A stretch of DNA of 64,000 bases from Liopterus haemorrhoidalis. Lineage: Eukaryota; Arthropoda; Insecta; Coleoptera; Dytiscidae. Each line of letters starts with the position of its first letter. Position 1 is the stretch's first letter. This document shows, in pieces, positions 31,351 to 43,904 of the stretch. The translations under genes and the position numbers were made by a program. The notes beneath the pieces are model-generated. The model was not told the DNA's origin and did not search any database. It saw only the letters and a program-made list of their open reading frames with translations. The stretch is taken from the NCBI GenBank assembly GCA_963971575.1, contig OZ020612.1, positions 37,489,916-37,553,915 of the forward strand. Reading direction: 5' to 3'.

Positions 31351-31455
31351 TATTGCTTTACATTTATGTATTAATCTGTTGGATACGTCATATTTTTTTT
31401 TAAATAAAAAGCTGGTATTTTGTTGTTGTTTTTATATTAGGTAGTTGCAATTTGT

Positions 31456-31646
31456 CAAGTGTTAAAAAATTCTCGGCACGTTCCTAAGTCCATTGAGAAT
31501 TCATAGAGGCTGTTGAGGAGTTCGTTGTTGTCTGTTAGTTGTCCGGTGAGATCAGTAACCTTCTCCAAGGCCTACCGGGAGTCCTGGCCGCCGGTCTGCT
31601 GCTCGGCCACTAGCCGCAGCATCAGCCGCAGCCGCGTGCGATACTA
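31456..31646 (-). pseudogene. Coding-like exon fragment, unidentified
   Basis: A GC-rich island in AT-rich DNA. After an acceptor-like GTGTTTTAG, the frame reads YRTRLRLMLRLVAEQQTGGQ then DSR, an in-frame TAG, then ALEKVTDLTGQLTDNNELLN, SLYEFSMDLGTCREFFNT and a TGA. Codon choice (CTG, CTC, GAG) and the heptad-like leucines suggest a coiled-coil protein. The TAG lies where GAG would fit. I do not recognise the family. It could be a decayed exon or retro-copy. Confidence 0.4.
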
Positions 31647-32789
31647 AAACACACGCGTGCCGCGAGACAAGCCTCGATACACCTCGCTAAATATTACAAA
31701 TCAGCGGATTGAGCGAAATGAGTGAACCGAGAGCGAACCGAGCGCTAACCGAGTTAATAAGATGCTCCAGTGAGTTATTAATGTTAACAATGAAGTTTTG
31801 TAAGATGATATAAGGATGCAGGTGGTTTTAGAAAGTACCAATGTCAGTGCTAAGGCCACCAGATAACCTAGAATCACCATCACATGTGGAACAAATCTAA
31901 ACAACTTTTAATTACTGTGCCCGTACCTCTTACCGAATAATATTTTTTAACACTCAGAAAAAGGTTTTAAGGGTCACATTTTTCTTATAATTGAACGTGA
32001 CCCCCCCCCCATAAAAATGTAGACTTCAGACTCCCCTAAGAAATATTTCTGAGAAAAAAAAAATTCGCCTTCGCAAATCACATTTCATTCACTGTGTTTG
32101 AAATAGAGATCGGCAAAACAGCCATTTGCCTTATCTACAGGTTGGTTGAAGTTGCATTAGAGTGCTTTTCCCACTAGATCAGGCCAGTGACGTTATCGTA
32201 TATTCGGCAAATATTAACGTCAAACTAATTGCAACAGAGTTTTCAGCGGTTCTACGTCCGTTGCTTAGCAACTAAGTGACTGTACGAATTCTGGCTTCTG
32301 CACATGTTCACTGGCCTGATCTCGTGGGTAGAGCACTCTACCCAATGCACAATTTTTATTATTGAAAATAGGATATAATATTAAATTTGAAATTTATTTG
32401 ATATCATATCTATAATAGTTTATATTAAAAAAATAATAATGATAATTGATTAATAAATACGGGAGATATTCAATTATCCATGACAAATTTTAATGAAACA
32501 TCCTATACGTTTTTGTTTAATTTGAAAGGCACATAAATAAGGTAGACAATTATGCCATAAAAGTCATTTTGATGTAAAATAAAGGCTCAAACAACAAATA
32601 AGTAAATGTATTAAATAGGCTGCAAATTTAAAAAAAATAGATATTAAAACATAGTACTTACAATAGTATAAAACTTGTTTAATTGTTTCTTGTTTATTAT
32701 ATATATTTCTCAAAGGGAACAAATTTTTATTTTTGAAAAATTATTTTTTTTTATAATATATTCGCCAAAATTTGTAAATTTTCAAGGGG

Positions 32790-33500
32790 CTCATCTAAAA
32801 ATTTGAAAAAAATTTCAATAATGTACATTGATGGGAACTGGAATAATTCAACAAGAATTTTTGATCAGATTATTATTTCGAAAAATATCGATTTTTTTGT
32901 GTCGTTGAAAAAATAAATAAATAAAAATTATTATTTTTTTTCTTAATGTATTGTGTGATATCAAAAGAAAGCTCTTAAAACATAGATTAAGGAACGAAAA
33001 ATAGTTTTTTTTTAAATTCCCTTATTTTAACACGATTTTAGCCAAAAATGTACTAAATTTTTTTTTGTCCCACACCTTATAACCTAAGGGGGTTTTTATA
33101 AAAATCTGAAAAAATTCTGAATAATACACAGTAATGTGAACCGAAATAGTGTAACAAGAATTTTTGATCAGATTATTATTTCGAAATATATCGATTTTTT
33201 TGTGTCGTTGAAAAAATAAATAAATAAAAATTATTATTATTTTCTTAATGTAGTGTGTGATATCAAAAGAAAGCTCTTAAAACACAGATTAAGGAACGAA
33301 AAATAGTTTTTTTAAAATTTCCTTATTTTAACACGATTTTAGCCAAAAATGTACTAAATTTTTTGTCCCACACCTTACAACCTAAGGGGGGTTATATAAA
33401 ATCTGAAAAAAATCTGAATAATACACAGTAATGTGAACCGAAATAGTGTAACAGGAATGTTTGCTCTGATAATTATTTCGAAAGTTATCGATTTTTTTTC
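32790..33500 (+). repeat. Tandem array, ~300-bp unit
   Basis: Two full units (about 32863-33165 and 33166-33460), plus partial units each side, share TGTGTCGTTGAAAAAATAAA, AAAGAAAGCTCTTAAAACA, AACACGATTTTAGCCAAAAA, CACAGTAATGTGAACCGAAA and TTTTTGATCAGATTATTATT. The unit is a diverged relative of the middle of family A. Confidence 0.7.
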
Positions 33501-35030
33501 AACACAGTGCTTACAATATTTATCTGGCTGACTAGAAGTGGGTAGCTATAGTTGGGTCTTAATGAAAACGCATCTCAAGGACGGCTGTAAGTCTCTAGAT
33601 GGAAGCACGTAATTTATTATTTCAAAAATTATGATTTTTAATATGTTCCCCCAGTTTGTTACTAAACACCTACAAACCTAACTTTGTTTGTTACTAAATG
33701 TGTGAAGATTCACACTTCACATCAATTTTTTAGAAAATGTTTCAACGTAGTCTGTAAAGATGGACATTTGGAATCAAATGCTTCGGCTGGTATGCGATTT
33801 AATTTACAGTTAGACATATCGGAATTCCATATTAATCACCTGATTAGTTTCTTACATTTAAATTTTGAATTTCTACATTTACACGAAAAATAGATTTACT
33901 AAAAATTCAACATTCCGTGTTAAATGTTTTCTGTATAATAATTTTTTTGTATGAAATTATAATGATTCGTTACCGTTTTGATGAGAAATATTCCCAGGTG
34001 TAGGTATTTCCTAGTAATTGTTGAATTTTTTCGAGGTTTGTCGACTTGAGTATATATGAGTTATATGTATGAGATATGTGTTACAAAGGTCACCGAGTGA
34101 CGTAACACGTGATTCAGATTTTAAACATTTTTGCCGAGGTCAGAATGTGCATATACCGTTTGTTAACGCATGCATTACATAAACAACATTCAAATTTATT
34201 AAACAATACGACTATTATTTATTTACTTCTGATAATGTGGTATGTTGTACCATTTAAGCAAAATACAGTAGCAGTTCCGTCGACAGGATGTTGTAATCTT
34301 CCTTATTTTTTACACTGCAAGTTTTTATTTAGTTCAGCAAGTTAGTTAAAATGTTTTCGATCAGCAATGGCGACTATTTACGCCCCACAAAGCTCATCTT
34401 TATAACTAGAATATTATTTATAAGTTAGAATAAATAAAACAATAAATAATAGTATTTTAAACATTGCTGTAGATAACAATCAGCTGATCGTTCGGTAGCC
34501 ATATTGTGACGTCAGTTCTGAAGTTTGACAATTGAAAAACCTTCTCGGGTCCTTCGCCATGTGGGGCCTGTGGGCCTTTAACTACGGCGCTGTTAGCCAT
34601 AGATAAATAATCTACGTTAATATAATTTTATCATTACCTAATTTTTTATTGTTCTATTTTGCTAATCTTAAAATCTGTGTTTTAAAAGTTAAATTGTTTG
34701 AGAATATTTAAAAGAAATTCCGCTTCCTAGCGAGTCCTTGCTTCAACATTAACATTGCAAATAACATCTTCATTTATAAACAAAACAATGTATTGTGTAA
34801 TACTATTTAACATACTTCTGCGCATTATTTATAACAAACCCACCAACACAATTAAAATTTTGTAACTTACACCAACTCAAAACACAGACACGATAAATTG
34901 ACCAAATATGGCCTTTTAGAAAATTAGAGACCAGATAAAATAATATACCGAGAATTGGTATACATGATGAGAAAGATCAGCAATATGGAAGAATTGTTTT
35001 ATTTAAACCCGACAAAAAAAAATCAATTCG
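33501..35030. other. Gene-free stretch
   Basis: AT-rich with scattered repeat relics. A possible hAT MITE runs from CAGCAATGGCGACTATTTAC (about 34362) to TTTAACTACGGCGCTG (about 34594), but no target duplication is visible. No coding sequence recognised. Confidence 0.4.
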
Positions 35031-35035
35031 TACTT

Positions 35036-35495
35036 GAAAGTACAGCTTGAAAGTACGACTTGAAATGTTTTTAATTATTTTTATTTTTACTATACCTAAC
35101 TACAGATACCTCAAAAATAAGGACGCGAAAGCGTTTAAATCAAATAGAGGCAACATAAATAAAGCATTTTTAACACTTGTAAATAAAAATACTTTACTTT
35201 CAAGACGTTTTACAGAAAATAATTTTTCGTAAACAGTAAAAAATATTAAGAAAACAATAAAATGTTTATCAAGCCTTCAAAGTGCAACTTGAAAGTACAG
35301 TTTGAAAGTGATCTTTTAATTATTTTTATTTTTATTATGCTCCGAGCTACAGATAGCTTAACAGTATGGATGCGAAAGTATTTAAATCAAAATGGAAGGT
35401 ACTTTGTACACTTGTAAGTAAAAATACATTACCTACTTTCCAGTCGTTATACAGAACATCATTTTTCGTAAACCGTAAAAAATATTTAAAAAAAA
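35036..35495 (+). repeat. Tandem duplication, ~250-bp unit
   Basis: Two diverged units (35036-35265, 35288-35495) share GAAAGTACAG-TTGAAAGT, TTTTAATTATTTTTATTTTT, GCGAAAG-TTTAAATCAAA, CACTTGTAA-TAAAAATAC and TTTTTCGTAAAC-GTAAAAAA. Non-coding. Confidence 0.65.
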
Positions 35496-36204
35496 CGTTT
35501 AAGTAAATGTTGCTTCTTTTCAAAAGCCCTATCCAAAGATATCCAACTTAATATACGTTTCCATTTAATCAAAGTTGTCCTTGGTCAGTACTATCATTCG
35601 ATTCTTTGGATAAATTTTGTCATCAAATTTTTTTCCCAATTTGCTCACATACGACGTTTTCTAGAAAAATCGTGTTCTCTCTATTTTGATTCACCCTATA
35701 TATGACAAAGGGAGAGCAGGATGAAGTATTATTGTGAGTTAAGCCATAAGTCCGGAGTGTCAGTAGTCAAAAAGAGAGATTTTTGGCAGTCAAATAATGT
35801 ATTTAAATGTGGGAAAACACCTAATTAGTGTGGGAAACAGCCCAGTATGCCGTTAAGTGTATTAAATGGAATTTTATTTCGCTCTGGGCCAAAATTAAAA
35901 CTTGTTTATCACAGCAATAATATATAATTTTAAATTTGTAAACAACAGTAAATTCCATTGTAATAGTGAGCTAACATTAACAACTATATTATACATGTTT
36001 GTATATTTACTTATATATTTGTATATTCAGAACTTTTTTCTCAGGGGGCACTCGATGGTACGGGCACATTTTAACTAACTCGCAGTGTTGCCACCTGCCT
36101 GAAAGGAAAATTCCCTTTGGGTGGTGCAAAAATTCCCTTTTTCTCAAGAAAATTCCCTTGCCTAAAGTGACCAGTTGTTTTACAATGGAACGTGAGACAG
36201 GTGC

Positions 36205-37600
36205 TAAAAAATTGATGTGAAGTGTGAATTTTCACACATTTCAGGGTTTTGCAGGTATTTAGTAAGGGAATGATGATTATTTTGGATGCGAAAACAAATT
36301 TTATATTAAAATATTTTTTTGTTAATTTTAATTCGAACGCCTAATACCATTATTTAGGTTTCTAAATATGTGCAGTATTTTTTTTTATATATAGCAAGGT
36401 TCATTAAGAATTTTAAAAATTGCGCCTATGGCTTCTATTGGTTGTTATAAGTTCCGCCCCTCTGATTTCGTGTACATTGAAACAGAATTAAATTATAATT
36501 TAAACAATTTCCACTGGCTATTAAATTTACGCTTTTAAAAATTAAATGCAACATTTGCCAAAATATAACTAGAATTTAAAAAAAATAATTTAAACAATAT
36601 AAAAATTTAAAAAAATAAACAAAAAATAATATAGTCTCTGAGAAGAGACTATATTATTTAACTACAGGGTTGGATCCCTTTCGGATCAGGTTACTTGCGT
36701 GAAAAATCAGCGTCTAATACCACTAGACCAGCACACATGTTACAGTGTGGCGTGTCACAAAGCTATAACTTGTGTACATTATTAGCCAAAAATCACAAAA
36801 AATGCGTTTTTTTCCAAAAACCTAATCTGATCAAAAATTCCTGTTGAACTATTTCGGTTCACACCAATGCACACAGGGCCATGCATGTGAGTGTCTTACA
36901 TTGGTATAACTTTTGTACTTTGTGAACCAAAAACTACAAAAAATGCGTTATTTTCCAAAAACATAATCTGATCAAAAATTCCTGTTGTACTATTTCGGTT
37001 CACACCAATATACATTACTTAGAATTTTTTTAGATTTTTAGTTTAAACCATCTGGGCTACAGGGTGTGGGACAATTTTTTTTTGCACATTTTTGGCAAAA
37101 ATCGCTTCAAAATAATTTATTTTGCAAAAATAAAAATTTGATCGTTAATCCACGTACCAAGAGATTTCATTTGATACCCTACTCAGAATTATAAAAAAAT
37201 ATTTTTTTTTTTCGATGAGCACATATTTGTTTATATTTTTAGGGGGATATGTTTTTTAGATGTTTTAGTATTTTTCCTATGTGCGGGTCAAAGAGTTGTA
37301 TAAGCATGCCAAATTTCAACTCTCTAGGTTTAGCCGTTTGGCTACAATTTTTACCGAACAGACAGACAGACAGACAGACAGACGACAAAATGACGGTATA
37401 AGGGTTTTTTGGTCATACCAACAAAACCCTAAAAAAGCTTCTCACTTCTCAAAAATTAAGTGATGAGCAAAACAAAAAAAAAGGTCCTCACTTCCTAAAA
37501 TCCAAGTGACGAACAAAAAAAAAAGTCCTCACCTCCCAAAATCCAAATGACGAGCAAAAAAAAAAGTCCTCACCTCCAAAATCCAAGTGACGAGCAAAAA
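36205..37600 (+). repeat. Family A copy with tRNA-like module
   Basis: Starts near GATGTGAAGTGTGAATTTTC, through GTATTTAGTAAGGGAATGAT, a tRNA-like module on the minus strand (about 36660-36745), an internal ~120-bp duplication (about 36755-37020), CTACAGGGTGTGGGACAATT, GCATGCCAAATTTCAACT, an ACAG microsatellite (37362-37382) and several CCTCAC-TCC-AAATCCAAGTG tandem units. Confidence 0.75.
36660..36745 (-). promoter_or_regulatory. tRNA-like Pol III promoter module in family A
   Basis: On the minus strand: GTGCTGGTCTAGTGGTATTA (A-box-like), then GATCCGAAAGGGATCCAACC, in which GGATCCAACCC stands at the B-box position. Clearly different from the modules at 2250 and 25015. Confidence 0.5.
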
Positions 37601-38164
37601 AAAAACATTTCCCAATACAAGTCAACTGCACAAAAGTTAGAATGCAGGACATATCTTGATACGGGACATTTATCAATCTATCAGATGTGGAAAATTTCCT
37701 TTTTTTGGCGAAATTTCCCTTTTTCCCTCTAGACATCAAAAATTCCCTGAAAAAGGGAAATTCCCCGTCAGGTGGCAACACTGCTAACTCGAGTTACAAG
37801 CAATACGGTAAACATACTTAATTTTTTTATTAATTTCAAATAAAATTACTTTTTTTATATTTTACTCCTTTGCGTGAACGGATCCGGGACAATAATTTTT
37901 TAGTACATTTTTAAAAATCGTGTTTAATTAATAAATTCTAAAAAACTACTTTTTTTCCTTAATCTACGTCTTAAGAGCTTTGCTATAATACCACACAATA
38001 TATATTTTTTTCAATGACAAAAAAATCGATATTTGGCGAAAAACTAATTTATTGTTTGTAAGCGTTGTAAACGGGTCTAACCCAACACTACAACGAAATT
38101 GGTACATAACTATTACATACTGAAAGTTACATAACAATAATAATTAATAAGCATAAAAATAAAA

Positions 38165-38620
38165 GTATAACAGAATATTAAAATAAATGAAGATAATAAA
38201 GAATATAAAATTAACAGATATTAACATTTATAATAATTTGAAGGTTGCATAGAGAGTATAAAAGGTTGACAAAATTTTAAGTATATTAACAAATATTTGA
38301 ATTTAATTTGATCAAGGGGTTTTTGGATAATTCTTTTTATAGATTTTATATTGTGAGAGAAAATGTCTACTTTAGCATCTACACATAATTTGTTTAGGGT
38401 TGATGACATTCTGATAACTGGAGCATTTTGGTTGGATTGCGTTCTGGCAAAGATTGATGAATGATTGATGATTGTGTTTATGCCCAAGATCGCGACTTGG
38501 AACATTTATATTAAACATTGACAGCAAGGGTGGACAATCGACTGTTCCATTAAAAAAATTTGTTGATAAAACAACATCTGAAAATGTTCTTTTGTCCGTT
38601 AATGTACTGATATTAAAATA
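38165..38620 (-). pseudogene. LINE reverse-transcriptase C-terminal relic
   Basis: Two overlapping frames encode YFNISTLTDKRTFSDVVLS, NGTVDCPPLLSMFNINVPSR, then, after a frame change, NAPVIRMSSTLNKLCVDAK and DIFSHNIKSIKRII. The order (RR..FL..LLNG.IDCP.LL...F.VP.R, then RM...N and D.F..S...F+..I) is the C-terminus of CR1/Jockey-type reverse transcriptases. It is 5'-truncated, frameshifted and followed by an AT-rich tail, as in a dead LINE copy. Confidence 0.6.
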
Positions 38621-38634
38621 AGTATAGGCCTCAG

Positions 38635-38935
38635 CAGTGGCACACCCAGGTTTTTGGGGGGGGGGGGGGCGGGGGGCGGTAGTCAAAAACAAGCGATGAT
38701 ATAAAAAAAAGCTCCTCGCTTCTGAAATACAAGTGATGACAAAAAAAAAACAAAGGTCTTCACTTCTGAAATACAAGTGATGATCTTAAAAAAAAAGGTC
38801 CTCATCTCTAATTTTAAATCCATATCTATATATTTACCTAAGACCATGTCCATAAAAAATTTAAAAATTTGGTATTTCCATCCTTCTAAGGGGGGGGGGG
38901 TTGCGCGAGGAATACACATTATATTGTACTATTCT
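38635..38935 (+). repeat. hAT-like left end with family A-type CTCA tandem units
   Basis: CAGTGGCACACCCAGGTTTT, a G-run, then units of CTTCTGAAATACAAGTGATG. No right terminus was found. A similar head is at about 30016. Confidence 0.45.
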
Positions 38936-39039
38936 AGCCTAGTACTATCAGCAATGGCAAACGTCCAAAATAACGGAGTCCGCATTAATATTGGACCATT
39001 GCAAAATAATTTCAAAGGATTTTTTATTGTTTCTTCTAC

Positions 39040-39230
39040 TTAAAAGAATTTTTTTTGTATATTTTTACAAGGTCCTTGAATTTCATAAGCATGCCAAATT
39101 TCAACTTTCTATGTTCAGCCGTTTGGCTACAATTTCTACCGTACAGACAACAGACAGACAGACACATGAGTGACGTTGTAAGGATTTTTTGGTAGTCATA
39201 CCTACAAAACCCTAAAAATTTAATTTTAGA
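39040..39230 (+). repeat. Family A 3' block
   Basis: CATGCCAAATTTCAACTTTC, GCCGTTTGGCTACAATTTCT, ACAGACAGACAGACACATGA and CATACCTACAAAACCC only. Confidence 0.6.
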
Positions 39231-39234
39231 AAAT

Positions 39235-40566
39235 TTGAACCTCTGTAATAATGAATAACCTAAATTTCAATAGATCTGAAATGATTACGCGATATTATGT
39301 ACATAAGCCGGTAAGTCTTCTAATTTCACGGTTTCTCTAATTTTTCTGTAGTTTTAGCAGTTTCTTTTTTGTGTAACATGGAACTAATGTGTAATTAGAA
39401 CTTTTCTCTATAAGTAGCTCAGCGGCATATTGCTTGCTACTGGTAGGTATTTAAATATTTGGCAAGAGGATTGTTTGGTTTGGGAATGTGGTCTAGGCGG
39501 GTCTAGGTCTGTTTGTATGTTGGCTGGCGACTGACCTGTCTCGCCATCACTCATTCATTATGACCTCAATATCAACATTAATATTGAGTGTTTCCTCCGA
39601 GACACCAACACTTTCTTAACTACTTGAAATCCATGAAACAGCTGTGTCCAACACTCATGGGAAAATAATCTTTTCTAATTGAATTTCAATATTTTAAATA
39701 AGTGTTAAATTAAAATAATAAATACCAGAAAATTGATGCAGTTACGGCGAAACTACTTTAAAGTGTGGATTTTCACATTCTGCAGGATTTAGTATGTATC
39801 TAACAAATAAAAAAAAATGTATAAACCAGTATTTCTCATCCCAAAACTTACCACGAACCAATTTTTTTACGCTAACTGGAAAAATACCATTTTCATTTAC
39901 TGGTAAAAATATTATTCTAGATGAAATGCCCGTTATCTCACCCAAGCTTCAACTCTCCCTTTGTTTCTCTACAAAGAGGCCATCACACACCGTCTCCACT
40001 TTGTGAGCAACACTTTAGGCGCTTTCCTTTTACTACTTTACTTAAGTAATCTAAGCTAACCTAAGTCGTAAAGGGCAATCCCTTTCCAAGACTACAAAAG
40101 AAAGGAAAGCACCTAATAAACAAGCGAATCTTAGACAGAGTGCCTGAATGTTTTTTAGTTTGTTCGTAAAAGAGATTTAAGGTATAAAAAGTAGGCTTTA
40201 GTCTGCGGAAAAAAATCTGACATGTTGGTGCAAACCAAACTTTCTTAGTATCAATAGTTATAGAGTTTTAAGCATTTATGTTATTAGGGAATTACTACCA
40301 TATGCTTTTAAATATTTTGCTTGATTTTAACTATTTAAAAAAAATCTGGGGCCTGAAAATCGTAAAAAGAGGCCTATTTTACCATAAACAGTACGAGGAA
40401 CACGCTGGCGATTTTTTTAAAATCAATGCAGCCGTTCTTTAGTTAAAAATATCCTATTAAATAGATAAAAATTCACTGCAAATTTATATGTATAGATTGT
40501 TACTAATTTTATTTCGGATTGTTAGTTTTGTATAAGAAATTTGTAAAAACTATACTATAGTGCCTC
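39235..40566. other. Gene-free stretch
   Basis: No coding sequence, inverted-repeat element or tRNA recognised. Confidence 0.45.
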
Positions 40567-40574
40567 TCCTTAAG

Positions 40575-40735
40575 CAGTGGCGTACGCAGAAAAATATTAC
40601 GGGGGGATTTTTCACAATATCGAAATTTATGCGTATTGAAAAAGCTGAAAACTTTAAATTCGATAATTATAATTTTAGTTCTTATCTAATTTTCGGAGGG
40701 GGGGGGTCCTTTAATCTCCCTTGCGTACGCCACTG
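40575..40735. mobile_element. hAT MITE, 161 bp
   Basis: Termini CAGTGGCGTACGCA and TGCGTACGCCACTG. Flanks TCCTTAAG and CCCTTAAG (7/8). Same family as 60254-60430. Confidence 0.85.
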
Positions 40736-41339
40736 CCCTTAAGCACAGTTTCGATAAAAACCTCGTTATTTTTTTTTTCAACAATAAAAATTTGTTAATC
40801 CACGTATCATATGCCATTTAAATTTTTAAAAGAATATATTTTTATTTCGTATATGGCAGTATTGTTCTTATATACGTACCAAATATCAGTTTCTGCATGC
40901 CAAATTTCAACTCTCTACATCCAACCATTATTCCACAGTTTCTATCCCATTTCACAACGATATTTTGTAGTAAACAGTAATTTTACTAGATTTTTGTATA
41001 TGTCATGAACTAGATAGAGCTATAACGTGTTCTAGATTAGTTATGTTTTGTTTTTATTATTATTATAATTGCGCTAAACTTCCTAAGTGAGCATTAGTTC
41101 TCGTTTGAATGGGTGTAATGAATCACCAACGAAAGGAAATATCTGCACTTGTAATGATCAATTGACCCAGTTAGCATGTTTACAAACTCGCAGGAAATCA
41201 ACACCTTTCTATTTAAACACATCCAAACGCTCGTTTTGTCCAGGTTAATTCTACGTATATAGAAAAAATCACTTATGATCAGTACACGACTCTCCACACA
41301 ATTGAAGAAGAAGAAAAGTCGCAATGAGGAAGATATGTG

Positions 41340-41470
41340 ACCACTATACTCACAAATATAACACAGAAGAGACGATTACTATGGATAAAACACGTGATAA
41401 AAGAGGACAGCATGGTAGACCTGAGAACGAATATTGAACATTCAATTCTGGAGAAACATCAGAAGTAGGA
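41340..41470 (+). pseudogene. Possible LINE ORF2 C-terminal fragment
   Basis: One frame reads RRLLWIKHVIKEDSMVDLRT, similar to the RRL.W.GH+.R.D motif near the end of some endonuclease-reverse transcriptases. Very short; could be chance. Confidence 0.25.
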
Positions 41471-42164
41471 TAATCGAGAGAGAGCCCAGACCCCAGTAAA
41501 ACAAACATTCCTGAAGTTTCGGAACGCGTTCCATCTCTATAAAAAAGTACAGGAACGTCGGTCCAATGAATGAAAAGTTTTTACATTCCCTTATTTTTGT
41601 GAGGAAGTGATCTCTTCCTATTTTTTTGTATAATGCCGTTTCCAAATTGCGTATAAACATCCTTTTATCTTGTGTAAGCGCTGGTAACAAATGATCTAAC
41701 GTTCTTATATAATCAAATAGACGGATAGCGTGTCCGGCAGAGTCCCGCGTGCGGCATGTTGCGTGCTGATGCGTGCGACAGTGGCGAACCACTGACCTGT
41801 GTCACACACACTGACACACATACTTACTGTCACACATTTTACTTTTTTACACTTAATATCATTTTATGGATATTACTTCTTTAACTACATCATTTTGCGC
41901 TACTTTACCTAATTAACCCTTGCGACATCACAACACATAACACGACAACAATCCTACATAACTGACTCACACACACATCCATCTGCCTATGTTAAGTGTC
42001 TTTCCAGGTATCCTATATATACAGATACATCCTGCTCTTAGTTTTATTAGGGACTAGAACTTGAATGTAAAGTAGGCTTGCCACATTTGAAAGTCAAAAT
42101 GTTAGTTAAAATTTCTGGCGCACAGCATTGATGGCTATTTGTGCCTAAACCAGCCCATCTAAAT

Positions 42165-42425
42165 GACTACAGTCTATATAAAAAATAATAAATTAAACGA
42201 TACATAAATAAATAAAATTTTGTACGCATACTCATAAAAAAAGTCAAAAAGCCGCACACCATAAGTGATAAAAAAAATAGCTGACCGACCGCCACAAAGA
42301 ACTTGTATAAAATACATTCTAGCAGCAGAGTAGAAATAACTTGGCCCAATATTTTCCAACAGAGATATTATTTATCATGACCATGGAAACGTTACATATA
42401 AGTATGAAAAAATAGATACTTAGAA
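42165..42425 (-). repeat. Family B copy
   Basis: The complement matches 340-495, including GTAACGTTTCCATGGTC, TATTGGGCCAAGTTATTTCT and ACTTTGTGGCGGTCGGTC. It runs directly into the SINE at 42470. Confidence 0.65.
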
Positions 42426-42469
42426 AAAATTTCGAAAATTTTTAAAATTTTTATAATTTTATAGTTTGT

Positions 42470-42725
42470 AGCCGACCGGCGTAGCGTAGTGGTATATCAT
42501 GTGCTCTGCGTTGCTAAGTTCTCTGGTTCGAATCCCGTTCAGGCATGGAATTTTTCAAAAATAAGAATTATTCTGGCTAATTACCGCAGCAGCAAAGGCC
42601 ATTTAAAAAATAATAATAATAATTATGTAGCGACCTCAATTCGTGGAGATCCATCGAAATCTCGAAATGTCAAAATCGGTATGATCACAATACCTCCCTT
42701 ATATATGTTGGCAGTCGGTAAAAAT
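42470..42725 (+). mobile_element. tRNA-derived SINE
   Basis: Head GCGTAGCGTAGTGGTATATC (A-box) and CTCTGGTTCGAATCCCG (B-box), a body with CTAATTACCGCAGCAGCAA, a (TAA)n stretch and a tail with CTCAATTCGTGGAGATCC. The tail recurs inverted at 53505-53590 and, diverged, at 13560-13640. The arms pair too poorly for a working tRNA. Confidence 0.7.
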
Positions 42726-43904
42726 GAATAAATCGGTGACTTTTCACACATTACAGGGTTTTGTAGATATCCAACAAATGACAACAAATTGTGTACATAT
42801 TAAAATTCATAAAATTTGATAATTTAAAAAAATAAACCACGTGTTTCCATGTAGAGACGTACAAGCGTACTTGATTACGAGTTTCTCGCGCATTCATACA
42901 GCTGCCCAGTTCTCCAGTTAGTTAATTAAATATTGCTAGCACGGTGTTACAAAATAATCAATAACTTTCGAAAAAATAATCAGACCAAAAATTCTTATAC
43001 TATTCCGGTTCACATTAATGTGCATTACTCAGATTTTTTTTCAGATTTTTACATTAATCTCCTTAGGTTATATATAGGATATGGGATGGAAAAATTTTAG
43101 CTCAGTTTGGTAAAAATCGTCTTAAAATAATAAAATTAAAAAAAAACACTTTTTTCCATCTCTTTAGATTGTAAGACACCAGAAAAAGACGGCGAGTGGT
43201 CCAAATCTAAGAGTGCGCCTGTTGGCTGGTACAATTGAACTCAGACGTTGTCGTAGGTAACCTAAAAGCGCGCGGACATAATTGAAATCAGACGTAAAAG
43301 CAAATAGAATTAAGTCAAGTGTACGTAAGTCAAGGTATTACACTGTACCAGTCCTCGTCAGATCATCTATTAATTTAGAATTACATTCACTTTTTTTTAT
43401 AGTCTTCCTTTTTTGTGAAAAAATATATCCTGCTACCATTTCCAGGATATGAGTGCGATATTGCGCAAGGTAATGTTATTGCATTCGCTACACTGTAATT
43501 GTCTGTCTAGTGATTCATTTGATGACTGTTTTAATTACAAGTCGCTACATTGCATCCCAATGACTTTAAAGTGCACAAGTCATCGCTGAATCTATACCTG
43601 GGATCGCCTTCTTTAGAAATCATACAAAATTACATAACGTTTTTTTCAAAAATTCATACCTCATAAACGGTAAAATATAGGGACTTGAGAGTTAAATTTT
43701 TGAAATTATCATGTCTTTTTTTGTTTATAAATATATATATATTTGTTATCCTCCCTAGTTCCATTTTGGATTGGAAGTATTTTAAAAATGACCAAAATAT
43801 TGCATAATTTGTATTTTTAAATGAGTACTACTCGAAAACTAAAATAGGTAGAGAGATGTGATTGGAATATTTGGAATCCTAAATGACCTTTGATCTAATT
43901 TTTA

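Larger units (their letters stand above)
36083..37783. mobile_element. hAT element carrying a nested family A copy
   Basis: Perfect 8-bp duplication CTAACTCG (36075-36082, 37784-37791). Termini CAGTGTTGCCACCTG and CAGGTGGCAACACTG. The arms consist of repeated AATTCCCTTT-like steps. Family A occupies about 36205-37480. Only about 400 bases belong to the hAT element itself. Confidence 0.87.

Noticed and set aside
31701..31904. 67-residue hydrophobic ORF on the minus strand
   Set aside because: No splice context, no family resemblance and ordinary AT-rich composition. Judged a chance open frame.
37488..37781. 97-residue ORF on the minus strand
   Set aside because: It is a translation of the CCTCAC tandem units and the hAT arm, not a gene.
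42472..42550. Functional tRNA gene
   Set aside because: A- and B-boxes are present but the T-stem and acceptor stem pair poorly and a SINE body follows. The same applies to the modules in family A and at 16538-16619.
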